Notes under the pieces: model-generated
Told to the model about the DNA's origin: nothing
Database searches by the model: none
What the model saw: only the letters and a program-made list of their open reading frames with translations
From: Pseudokineococcus lusitanus
GTDB lineage: Bacteria > Actinomycetota > Actinomycetes > Actinomycetales > Quadrisphaeraceae
Assembly: GCF_003751265.1 (NCBI RefSeq)
Contig: NZ_RJKN01000011.1
Span: 18,023 to 82,022 of the forward strand
Reading direction: 5' to 3'
Length of the DNA: 64,000 nt
Shown: positions 7,301 through 14,612 of the stretch, piece by piece
Numbering within the stretch: position 1 is the first letter of the stretch
Layout of the letters: every line of letters begins with the position of its first letter
Program-made: the position numbers and the translations under genes

Positions 7301-8935
7301 GTGTCGTCGGTCCCCACCCCCGCCAGCCCCCCGGCCCAGCAGCTCCCCGCGGAGTTCGCCCACCCGAGCCTGCAGGACCTGCTCGCCTCGGGCCGATCCA
7401 CCGGCACGGTCACCGCCACGAGCCTCCGCTCGGCCTGCGAGAGCGCCGAGGTGCCGATGTCGCGCATGAAGACGGTGCTGCGCGCCCTCGACGACGCGTC
7501 CGTCACCGTCGTGGTCGACGACCCCCAGCCCGTCGCGAAGCGGCCCAAGCGCACCGCTGCCGCGGCGCGCGCCCGTGCGGCGACGACCGTCGTCGCCGGC
7601 GAGGAGGCGCCCGCGCGTCCCACCCGTGCCGCCGCCTCGACGGCCAAGAAGGCCGCCGCCCCGAAGGCGGCCCCCGTGGCCGCGGCGCCCGAGGCGCCGG
7701 CCGAGGAGGTCGCCGAGGCGGCCCCGGCCAAGCCGGCGCGCAGCCGCGCGGCGAGCAAGACCGCCGCGGCGAAGAAGACGACGACCGCCGCCGCCGCCAA
7801 GACGGCCGCCGCGCCCGCGCGTGCGAAGTCCGCCAAGTCGTCCGAGGGGCCGACCGAGGTCACCTCCGGCGAGGTCGAGACCCTCGCCGACGAGGAGGCC
7901 GCCGCGCGTCCCACCGCCTCCGAGGCCGAGGCCAAGGACGCCAAGGACGGGAAGACGAGCGACTCCTTCGTCCTGCGCGACGACGACGACGAGGACGCCC
8001 CGGCGGTCCAGGTCGTCACCGCCGGCGCGACGGCCGACCCGGTCAAGGACTACCTCAAGCAGATCGGCAAGGTCGCCCTCCTCAACGCCGAGCAGGAGGT
8101 CGAGCTCGCCAAGCGCATCGAGGCGGGGCTCTTCGCCGAGGAGCGCATGTCGTCCGGCGACATCAGCGACGAGCGCTACGAGCGCGAGCTCAAGTGGATC
8201 GCCCACGACGGCCGCCGCGCGAAGAACCACCTGCTCGAGGCCAACCTGCGCCTCGTCGTCTCGCTGGCCAAGCGCTACACGGGTCGCGGCATGCTCTTCC
8301 TGGACCTCATCCAGGAGGGCAACCTTGGCCTCATCCGTGCGGTCGAGAAGTTCGACTACACCAAGGGCTACAAGTTCTCGACCTACGCGACGTGGTGGAT
8401 CCGCCAGGCCATCACCCGCGCCATGGCCGACCAGGCGCGGACGATCCGCATCCCGGTCCACATGGTCGAGGTCATCAACAAGCTGGCCCGCGTCCAGCGG
8501 CAGATGCTCCAGGACCTGGGCCGCGAGCCCACGCCGGAGGAGCTCGCCAAGGAGCTGGACATGACGCCCGAGAAGGTCGTCGAGGTCCAGAAGTACGGCC
8601 GCGAGCCCATCTCCCTGTCCACGCCGCTCGGCGAGGACGGCGACAGCGAGTTCGGCGACCTCATCGAGGACTCCGAGGCCGTCGTCCCGGCGGACGCGGT
8701 GTCGTTCACGCTCCTCCAGGAGCAGCTGCACTCGGTGCTCGACACGCTGTCCGAGCGCGAGGCCGGCGTCGTCTCGATGCGCTTCGGCCTCACCGACGGG
8801 CAGCCGAAGACGCTCGACGAGATCGGCAAGGTCTACGGCGTGACGCGCGAGCGGATCCGCCAGATCGAGTCGAAGACGATGTCCAAGCTGCGCCACCCCT
8901 CGCGCAGCCAGGTCCTGCGGGACTACCTGGACTGA
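7301..8935 (+). CDS. sigA: Principal RNA polymerase sigma factor SigA/HrdB
   Basis: The housekeeping sigma factor that directs RNA polymerase to most promoters. The 544-residue protein has an Ala/Lys-rich, probably disordered N-terminal 230 residues ([22 protein letters not shown] runs), then region 1.2 ([20 protein letters not shown], from about 247), region 2 ([49 protein letters not shown]), region 3 and region 4 with the helix-turn-helix [20 protein letters not shown]. The GTG at 7301 was chosen for AAAGG 6 nt upstream and because the composition becomes coding there; the frame stays open back to 7076. Its position near parE, parC, tdk and sepH matches other actinobacteria. A strong terminator follows. 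Confidence 0.97.
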   Translation: MSSVPTPASPPAQQLPAEFAHPSLQDLLASGRSTGTVTATSLRSACESAEVPMSRMKTVLRALDDASVTVVVDDPQPVAKRPKRTAAAARARAATTVVAGEEAPARPTRAAASTAKKAAAPKAAPVAAAPEAPAEEVAEAAPAKPARSRAASKTAAAKKTTTAAAAKTAAAPARAKSAKSSEGPTEVTSGEVETLADEEAAARPTASEAEAKDAKDGKTSDSFVLRDDDDEDAPAVQVVTAGATADPVKDYLKQIGKVALLNAEQEVELAKRIEAGLFAEERMSSGDISDERYERELKWIAHDGRRAKNHLLEANLRLVVSLAKRYTGRGMLFLDLIQEGNLGLIRAVEKFDYTKGYKFSTYATWWIRQAITRAMADQARTIRIPVHMVEVINKLARVQRQMLQDLGREPTPEELAKELDMTPEKVVEVQKYGREPISLSTPLGEDGDSEFGDLIEDSEAVVPADAVSFTLLQEQLHSVLDTLSEREAGVVSMRFGLTDGQPKTLDEIGKVYGVTRERIRQIESKTMSKLRHPSRSQVLRDYLD

Positions 8936-8948
8936 CGTCCGGCCCCGG

Positions 8949-8995
8949 ACGCACGACGGCCCCGCCACCTCGTCGGTGGCGGGGCCGTCGTGCGT
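8949..8995 (+). terminator. Terminator of sigA
   Basis: A perfect 21-bp stem (8949-8969 with 8975-8995) and 5-nt loop, 13 nt after the stop. No T tract follows. Confidence 0.85.
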
Positions 8996-9070
8996 CGTGG
9001 GGCGGGCGGCGTCGTCCGGGACGGGCGGTCGCCGTGCGGACCCCGGGGCGCCGGGGTCAGCGGGGGTGGT

Positions 9071-9286
9071 TCAGCGGTCGCCCTCGGCGCGGCGGAAGTC
9101 GGCGGCGGAGACGCGGCAGGCGTCCTCGCCGCCCTCGTGCCAGACCACCCGGCGGACCCGGCCGACGGGGGCGGGGTCGTCGGCGGCGGCGAAGACCTTC
9201 GCCTGGGCGGGGCCGCGCGTCACGCGCGTCTCCCCGCCGCAGAGCGGGCAGGTCGCGGTCGTCTCGAGGGGCTGCAGGGTCGACAC
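9071..9286 (-). CDS. Small protein with CPLCGG zinc-ribbon-like motif
   Basis: A 71-residue protein of unknown function. An N-terminal CPLCGGETRV knuckle looks like half of a zinc ribbon; the only other cysteine is in DACRVSAADF near the C-terminus, so a complete four-cysteine site is absent. The middle (GRVRRVVWHEGGEDACRVS) could form beta strands. The GTG start at 9286 has TAAACT 7 nt upstream, indicating a leaderless transcript. It is convergent with sigA and placed behind its terminator. Coding-type third positions support it being real. Confidence 0.7.
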   Translation of the reverse strand: MSTLQPLETTATCPLCGGETRVTRGPAQAKVFAAADDPAPVGRVRRVVWHEGGEDACRVSAADFRRAEGDR

Positions 9287-9293
9287 GGCCCCG

Positions 9294-9299
9294 AGTTTA
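9294..9299 (-). promoter_or_regulatory. -10 box TAAACT, leaderless small zinc protein mRNA
   Basis: On the minus strand TAAACT lies 7 nt before the GTG at 9286. It is among the best -10 matches in the window. Confidence 0.6.
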
Positions 9300-9367
9300 C
9301 GGGCCGTGGCGGGTGGCCCCGCGCCGCCGCCCCCTCGTCACGCGGCGTCAGCGCGCGACGGGACCGG

Positions 9368-9766
9368 TCAGGACGTCGTCGGCAGGGCGCCCAGCGGGGC
9401 GACGTCCGCCGCGGCGCTCTCGCAGACCCAGTGCGGGTCGGGCCCGAGGTCGGGCAGGACCGCGAGCACGTGCGGGTCGGGCGCCGTGCAGCCCGGCGGC
9501 CGGGGGCACGACGGCCACCGCACGCCGTGGTCGTCGAGGAGGGTCTCCTGCACGTCCTGGGCGACCTGACCGGCGACGTGGGCGCCGCCCTCCGGCCACG
9601 CCTCCAGCCACCAGCGTCGCGCGGCGACGGCCGCGTCGACGACGTCGACGAGCGGGGCCGTGCCGAGGCCGCGGGCGGTGAGGTCGTGGACGACGACCGC
9701 CCGGGCCGCGAGAAGCGGGTCCGGCGTCGTGCCGGGGGAGGGCGGGGGCACGTCCACGCCGGTCAC
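9368..9766 (-). CDS. Conserved actinobacterial protein, function unknown
   Basis: A 132-residue protein not assigned to a named family. Its C-terminal half is striking: RRWWLEAWPEGGAHVAGQVA, then VRWPSCPRPPGC and LGPDPHWVCESAAADVAPLG. The cysteines and histidines (SCPRPPGC, PHWVC) suggest metal binding. The GTG at 9766 overlaps the stop of the DUF456 gene by 4 nt (GTGA), so it is translated by coupling with that membrane protein. No signal peptide or membrane segment is evident. Confidence 0.72.
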   Translation of the reverse strand: MTGVDVPPPSPGTTPDPLLAARAVVVHDLTARGLGTAPLVDVVDAAVAARRWWLEAWPEGGAHVAGQVAQDVQETLLDDHGVRWPSCPRPPGCTAPDPHVLAVLPDLGPDPHWVCESAAADVAPLGALPTTS

Positions 9767-10269
9767 ACCGTCCCCGTCAGCACGACCGCGAACCACAGCG
9801 TCGCCGCGAGCAGGACGGCCCCGAGCTCGATGAGCAGGGCCACGCCGGCCGCCCGGAGGCCGACCTTGGTGCTGCGCCACGCCGTCGCGGCGTCCGGCTG
9901 GCGGTGCAGCTCGGCGAGGTAGAGGCCCAGCAGGAAGCCGAGGACGAGCCCGAGGACCGGGACGACGAAGAAGCCGACGATGCCCAGCAGCCCGCCGGCC
10001 ACGAGGGACCGGTTGGGCACGCCCGCCCGCTTGAGGGAGACGCCGGCCGTGAGGTACTCGAGCACCTGCCCGGCGGACAGGAGGACGACGACGCCCACGA
10101 GCACCCACCAGGCGGCCCCGCCGGTGACGAGGGCCCACAGGGCCACGGACAGCGCCACGAGGAGCCCGCCGGGCAGGACCGGCACCACGGTGCCGAGGAC
10201 GCCGACGACGATCCCGACACCGGCGACCACCGTCACCTGGTCGGCCAACGAGGCCAGGACGTCACCCAC
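9763..10269 (-). CDS. DUF456 family membrane protein
   Basis: A 168-residue integral membrane protein of the DUF456 family, role unknown. Hydrophobic segments cover about residues 8-35 (VVAGVGIVVGVLGTVVPVLP), 38-65, 85-115 (AGGLLGIVGFFVVPVLGLVL) and 135-168, separated by a short KRAGVPN loop; glycine-rich helices and the PVLPGG turn are family hallmarks. The GTG start at 10269 lacks an obvious ribosome site. It forms a two-gene operon with the downstream 132-residue protein, overlapping by 4 nt. Confidence 0.85.
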   Translation of the reverse strand: MGDVLASLADQVTVVAGVGIVVGVLGTVVPVLPGGLLVALSVALWALVTGGAAWWVLVGVVVLLSAGQVLEYLTAGVSLKRAGVPNRSLVAGGLLGIVGFFVVPVLGLVLGFLLGLYLAELHRQPDAATAWRSTKVGLRAAGVALLIELGAVLLAATLWFAVVLTGTV

Positions 10270-10347
10270 CCGGGCACCCTCCCACCTCGGCCGCGGCCCG
10301 CGCCGACGGCACCGCGCGGCGGCGGTCCCGGACCGGGCCCGGACGCA

Positions 10348-10383
10348 CGACGACCGCCGCCCCGCGCGGGGCGACGGTCGTCG
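10348..10383 (-). terminator. Terminator of the DUF7455 gene
   Basis: CGACGACCG at 10348 pairs with CGGTCGTCG at 10375, with an inner GCCCCGCGCGGGGC hairpin. It lies between two minus-strand genes. Confidence 0.65.
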
Positions 10384-10439
10384 GGGAGCTCGTCAGGGAC
10401 AGGGCCGAGCCGTGCTGCGTGCTGCTCCGGTGCGGGTGC

Positions 10440-10640
10440 TCAGGACCCGGCGAGACGGGCCGACTCGTCGTGGATGTCGGCGCCGGACTCGCGCAGGACG
10501 CCCTCGTGCTCCCGCCCGTGGTGGTTGCAGAAGAACAGCTCCCCCCCGGAGGGGAGGCGGACGAGGAGGTAGGCCTGGGCGCCGCAGCGGTCGCAGCGGT
10601 CGGTGGTGGTGAGGTGCTCGGTCGCGAGGGTGGCGGTCAC
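10440..10640 (-). CDS. DUF7455 small zinc-finger-like protein
   Basis: A 66-residue actinobacterial protein with the arrangement CDRCG, a short beta segment (AYLLVRLPSGGELFF) and CNHHGREHE. The two cysteines of the first knuckle with Cys and His of the second can make one zinc site. Function is unknown; the gene commonly sits near sigA in actinobacteria. The GTG at 10640 follows a good GGAAGGGA ribosome site. It is divergent from parE, the 231 nt between them holding the parE promoter. Confidence 0.85.
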   Translation of the reverse strand: MTATLATEHLTTTDRCDRCGAQAYLLVRLPSGGELFFCNHHGREHEGVLRESGADIHDESARLAGS

Positions 10641-10859
10641 GTCGGTCCCTTCCAGTGAGCTCGTTGCCGTGCTCGTCGGTGCCCTGCGGCACCACCGGTC
10701 GTCCCGGCGGCACCGTGGTGCGGCTTCCACGTGGCTCAACCATCGAACCACGCCCTGCCGTTCCCCCATCGGACGACGGGCGTGTTCGCCGTCAGAGGAT
10801 CGGCGGCCGACCTCGTCCGGGGAGGGCCGCGTCACCCGGGTGGAGCAGCGGGTGCCGCC

Positions 10860-10865
10860 TAGCCT
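10860..10865 (+). promoter_or_regulatory. -10 box TAGCCT, leaderless parE mRNA
   Basis: TAGCCT is 6 nt before the parE GTG at 10872, leaving no 5' leader. Confidence 0.6.
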
Positions 10866-10871
10866 GGACGC

Positions 10872-13040
10872 GTGGCAGCAGACCCGCGAGACGACCGGCG
10901 CCCCGCCCAGCGGGTCGTGCGCCCCGCCGACCGCGAGGACGCGTACTCCGCCCGGCACCTGTCGGTGCTCGAGGGGCTCGAGGCCGTCCGCAAGCGCCCG
11001 GGCATGTACATCGGCTCGACGGACTCCCGCGGGCTCATGCACTGCCTGTGGGAGGTCATCGACAACTCCGTCGACGAGGCGCTCGGCGGGCACGCGACGT
11101 CGATCGAGGTGCTCCTGCACGCCGACGGGTCCGTCGAGGTCCGCGACGACGGCCGCGGCATCCCCGTCGACGCCGAGCCGAAGACCGGCCTGTCCGGCGT
11201 CGAGGTGGTCTTCACCAAGCTCCACGCCGGCGGCAAGTTCGGCGGCGGCTCGTACGCGGCCTCGGGCGGCCTGCACGGCGTCGGCGCCAGCGTCGTCAAC
11301 GCCCTGTCGGCGCGCCTGGACGTCGAGGTGGACCGCGGTGGTCGCACCCACGCCATGAGCTTCCGCCGGGGGGAGCCGGGGACCTTCGAGGACGTCGACG
11401 GGCAGCCGCGCGCGGGCTCGCCGTTCACGCCCTTCGTCGAGTCGTCCGGACTGCGCGACGCGGGGCGCACGAGGCGGGGCGTCACGGGCACGCGCATCCG
11501 CTACTGGGCCGACCCGCAGGTGTTCCTCCCGACGGCCGCCTTCGCCTACGACGACCTCGTCGCCCGCGCCCGCCAGACGGCCTTCCTCGTCCCCGGGCTG
11601 CGCCTCGTCCTCGTCGACGAGCGCGAGGGCACCGAGGGCGGACGGCGCGTCGAGGAGTTCCGCTACGACGGCGGCATCACCGAGTTCGCCGACCACCTCG
11701 CCGTCGACCCGCCCGTGACCGACGTGTGGCGCCTGCAGGGCAGCGGTCGCTTCACCGAGACCGTCCCCGTCCTCGACGCCATGGGCCACCTCGAGCCGAC
11801 CGAGGTCGAGCGGGAGTGCCACGTCGACGTCGCCCTGCGGTGGGGGACGGGCTACGAGACGAGCGTCCGCAGCTTCGTCAACATCATCGCGACGCCGAAG
11901 GGCGGCACCCACCTCGCCGGCTTCGAGGCGGCGCTGCAGAAGAGCGTCAGGACGGCCGTCGAGGAGAACGCGCGCAAGCTCAAGGTGAGCTTCACCGGCA
12001 AGCCGGGCGGCGACAAGCTCGAGCGCGACGACGTCCTCGCCGGGCTCACCGCGGTGCTCACCGTGCGGCTCGCCGAGCCGCAGTTCGAGGGCCAGACCAA
12101 GGAGGTCCTCGGGACGGCGGCGGTCCGCTCCATCGTCCAGCGGGTCGTCTCCGCCGAGCTCGCGGCTCGGCTGTCCTCGACGCGGCGCGAGGACAAGGCG
12201 CAGTCGGCGGCGCTGCTGGAGAAGGTCGTCAGCGAGATGAAGTCGCGCATCAGCGCGCGGCTGCACCGCGAGACCCAGCGGCGCAAGACGGCGCTCGAGT
12301 CGTCCTCGCTGCCGTCCAAGCTCAAGGACTGCCGGAGCAACGACCCGGCGGGCACGGAGCTCTTCATCGTCGAGGGCGACAGCGCGCTGGGGACCGCGAC
12401 GCGGGCCCGCAGCAGCGAGTACCAGGCGCTGCTGCCCATCCGCGGCAAGATCCTCAACGTCCAGAAGGCCTCGCTCGCGGACATGCTCGGCAACACCGAG
12501 TGCGCGGCCATCCTCCAGGTGCTGGGCGCAGGCTCGGGCCGCACCTTCGACCTCGACGCCGTCCGGTACGAGCGCGTCATCGTCATGACCGACGCCGACG
12601 TCGACGGCGCCCACATCCGGACGCTGCTGCTCACGCTCTTCTTCCGGTACATGCGGCCCCTCGTCGAGGCGGGCCGCGTGTTCGCCGCCGTGCCGCCGCT
12701 GCACCGGGTCGAGGTCGTCGGGGCGCCGCGCCGGCCGGCCGAGGTCGTCTACACCTACTCCGAGGCCGAGCTGACGAGCACGCTGAAGGACCTCGAGCGC
12801 CGCGGACGGCGCTGGAAGGACGGCATCCAGCGCTACAAGGGCCTGGGCGAGATGGACGCCGACCAGCTGGCCGAGACGACGATGGACCCGACCCGCCGCA
12901 CGCTGCGGCGGGTGCGGATCGAGGACGCGGCGGCCGCGGAGCGCGTCTTCGAGCTGCTCATGGGCGGCGAGGTGGCCCCCCGGCGCGACTTCATCGTCGA
13001 CGGCGCGCAGGTGCTGGAGCGGGAGCGCATCGACGCCTGA
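10872..13040 (+). CDS. parE: DNA topoisomerase IV subunit B (GyrB-like)
   Basis: The ATPase subunit of a type IIA topoisomerase that decatenates daughter chromosomes together with the A subunit at 14613-17132. The 722-residue protein has a GHKL ATPase domain (RKRPGMYIGSTDSRGLMH, EVIDNSVDEALGG, DDGRGIP, GGLHGVGASVVNALS), a transducer domain with the QTK loop (FEGQTKEVLG) and a TOPRIM domain (EGDSALG, DADVDGAH), ending with the conserved RYKGLGEM and RRDFIVDGAQ. It is called ParE rather than GyrB because it lies beside sigA and parC, as in Streptomyces, not near dnaA/recF; sequence alone cannot fully separate the two. The mRNA is probably leaderless. Confidence 0.9.
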   Translation: MAADPRDDRRPAQRVVRPADREDAYSARHLSVLEGLEAVRKRPGMYIGSTDSRGLMHCLWEVIDNSVDEALGGHATSIEVLLHADGSVEVRDDGRGIPVDAEPKTGLSGVEVVFTKLHAGGKFGGGSYAASGGLHGVGASVVNALSARLDVEVDRGGRTHAMSFRRGEPGTFEDVDGQPRAGSPFTPFVESSGLRDAGRTRRGVTGTRIRYWADPQVFLPTAAFAYDDLVARARQTAFLVPGLRLVLVDEREGTEGGRRVEEFRYDGGITEFADHLAVDPPVTDVWRLQGSGRFTETVPVLDAMGHLEPTEVERECHVDVALRWGTGYETSVRSFVNIIATPKGGTHLAGFEAALQKSVRTAVEENARKLKVSFTGKPGGDKLERDDVLAGLTAVLTVRLAEPQFEGQTKEVLGTAAVRSIVQRVVSAELAARLSSTRREDKAQSAALLEKVVSEMKSRISARLHRETQRRKTALESSSLPSKLKDCRSNDPAGTELFIVEGDSALGTATRARSSEYQALLPIRGKILNVQKASLADMLGNTECAAILQVLGAGSGRTFDLDAVRYERVIVMTDADVDGAHIRTLLLTLFFRYMRPLVEAGRVFAAVPPLHRVEVVGAPRRPAEVVYTYSEAELTSTLKDLERRGRRWKDGIQRYKGLGEMDADQLAETTMDPTRRTLRRVRIEDAAAAERVFELLMGGEVAPRRDFIVDGAQVLERERIDA

Positions 13041-13054
13041 CGGACGCCCACGGC

Positions 13055-13083
13055 GTCCCGGGCCCGCGCGGCGGCCCCGGGAC
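13055..13083 (+). terminator. Possible hairpin after parE
   Basis: GTCCCGGG (13055-13062) pairs with CCCGGGAC (13076-13083) around a GC-rich loop. It is weaker than the other hairpins. Confidence 0.4.
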
Positions 13084-13131
13084 GGCCGGGGACCGTTGCC
13101 AGGGGCGACCGTCCGGAGGACAGTCCGACGG

Positions 13132-14589
13132 GTGACGGCCCCCGCGAGCAGCACCCCCGGCGCCTCCGGCCCCCGCCCCGACCCCGCGGAGGGCGGGCTG
13201 AGGCGGGTCATGGGCCCGGGGCTGCTCCTGCTCTTCATCGTCGGCGACATCCTCGGCACGGGCGTCTACGCCCTCACCGGCCAGGTCGCCGCCGAGGTCG
13301 GGGGCGCCGCCTGGCTGCCCTTCGTCTGCGCCTTCGCCGTCGCGATGCTCACCGCCTGCTCCTACCTCGAGCTCGTGACGAAGTTCCCCCAGGCCGCGGG
13401 GGCCGCGCTCTACACGCACAAGGCCTTCGGCGTGCACTTCCTCACGTTCGTCGTCGCCTTCACCGTCATGGCGTCGGGGATCACGTCGGCCTCGACGGCG
13501 GCGCGGGCCTTCGCGGCGAACGTCGCCGAGGGCTTCTCGCTGTCGCTGGGCGAGGGGCTGGGGGTGACGGCCGTGGCGCTCGCCTTCATCCTCGTCATCG
13601 CCGCGGTGAACTTCCGGGGCGTCGGCGAGAGCGTGAAGGCCAACGTCGTCCTCACCCTCGTCGAGCTCACCGGCCTGCTCTTCGTCATCGCCGTCGGCGC
13701 CGTGGCCATCGGCGGCGGGGACGGCGACCTCTCGCGGGCCACGCAGCTCGACACCGGCTCGGGCGGCCTCTTCGGGTCCGTGACGACGGCCACGGCGCTG
13801 GCCTTCTTCGCCATGGTCGGCTTCGAGGACTCCGTCAACATGGCCGAGGAGACGAAGGACCCCTCCCGCGTCTTCCCGCGGATCATGCTGCTGGGGCTGT
13901 CGATCACCGGGCTCATCTACGTGCTCGTGTCGATCTCGGCGGTCGCGCTCGTGCCCGTCGAGCGGCTGGGGGAGGGCGACACCCCGCTCCTGCAGGTGGT
14001 CGAGGCCGGCGCGCCCGGCTTCCCCCTGGGGATCTTCGCCTTCGTGACGATGTTCGCCGTCGCCAACTCGGCGCTCATCAACATGCTCATGGCGTCGCGC
14101 CTCATGTACGGCATGTCCCGCCAGGCGGTGATCCCCGCGGTCTTCGGCCGGGTGCACGCCGGGCGGCGCTCGCCGTGGGTGGCGATCCTCGTGACGACGG
14201 GCCTGGCGGTCCTGCTCATCACCGTCGTCCAGCGGGTGCCGGCGCTGGGCGGGACGACGTCGCTGCTGCTCCTGTGCGTCTTCGCCGTCGTCAACGTGGC
14301 GTGCCTCGTGCTGCGGCAGGAGCCGGTGGACCACCGGCACTTCCGGGCCCCCACGGCCGCGCCCGTGCTCGGCGCGGTGCTGTGCCTCTTCCTCGCCAGC
14401 CCCCTCGTCGACCGAGACCCGGCGCAGTACCGGACGGCCGGGGTCCTGCTGGCCGTCGGCGTGCTCCTGTGGGTCGTCGCCGCGGTGTTCAACAAGCGGC
14501 GGTACGGCACGGCGACCCTCGCCCGCGACCCCGCGCTGCTCAAGCGCGGGCCGGGCGAGGACGGCGGCCCGCGGCGGCCCGCGGAGTAG
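13132..14589 (+). CDS. APC family amino acid/polyamine permease
   Basis: A 485-residue secondary transporter with about 12 membrane helices. The first helix carries the family substrate motif (LLLFIVGDILGTGVYALTGQ), helix 6 has FFAMVGFEDSVNMAEETKDP, and a short basic tail follows the last helix. The substrate is unknown; amino acids or polyamines are usual for the family. The start is the GTG at 13132, 11 nt after GGAGGA; an upstream TTG at 13096 is in frame but lacks a ribosome site. It is inserted between parE and parC and runs convergently to parC (23 nt between stops), with no sign of functional linkage. Confidence 0.85.
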   Translation: MTAPASSTPGASGPRPDPAEGGLRRVMGPGLLLLFIVGDILGTGVYALTGQVAAEVGGAAWLPFVCAFAVAMLTACSYLELVTKFPQAAGAALYTHKAFGVHFLTFVVAFTVMASGITSASTAARAFAANVAEGFSLSLGEGLGVTAVALAFILVIAAVNFRGVGESVKANVVLTLVELTGLLFVIAVGAVAIGGGDGDLSRATQLDTGSGGLFGSVTTATALAFFAMVGFEDSVNMAEETKDPSRVFPRIMLLGLSITGLIYVLVSISAVALVPVERLGEGDTPLLQVVEAGAPGFPLGIFAFVTMFAVANSALINMLMASRLMYGMSRQAVIPAVFGRVHAGRRSPWVAILVTTGLAVLLITVVQRVPALGGTTSLLLLCVFAVVNVACLVLRQEPVDHRHFRAPTAAPVLGAVLCLFLASPLVDRDPAQYRTAGVLLAVGVLLWVVAAVFNKRRYGTATLARDPALLKRGPGEDGGPRRPAE

Positions 14590-14612
14590 CCCCGCGGGAC
14601 CGGCGGGCCGCC

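Noticed and set aside
10872..13040. Calling the topoisomerase subunits GyrB and GyrA
   Set aside because: The location beside sigA with a nearby A subunit, and the absence of dnaA/recF neighbours, fit topoisomerase IV better; sequence alone does not exclude a gyrase.
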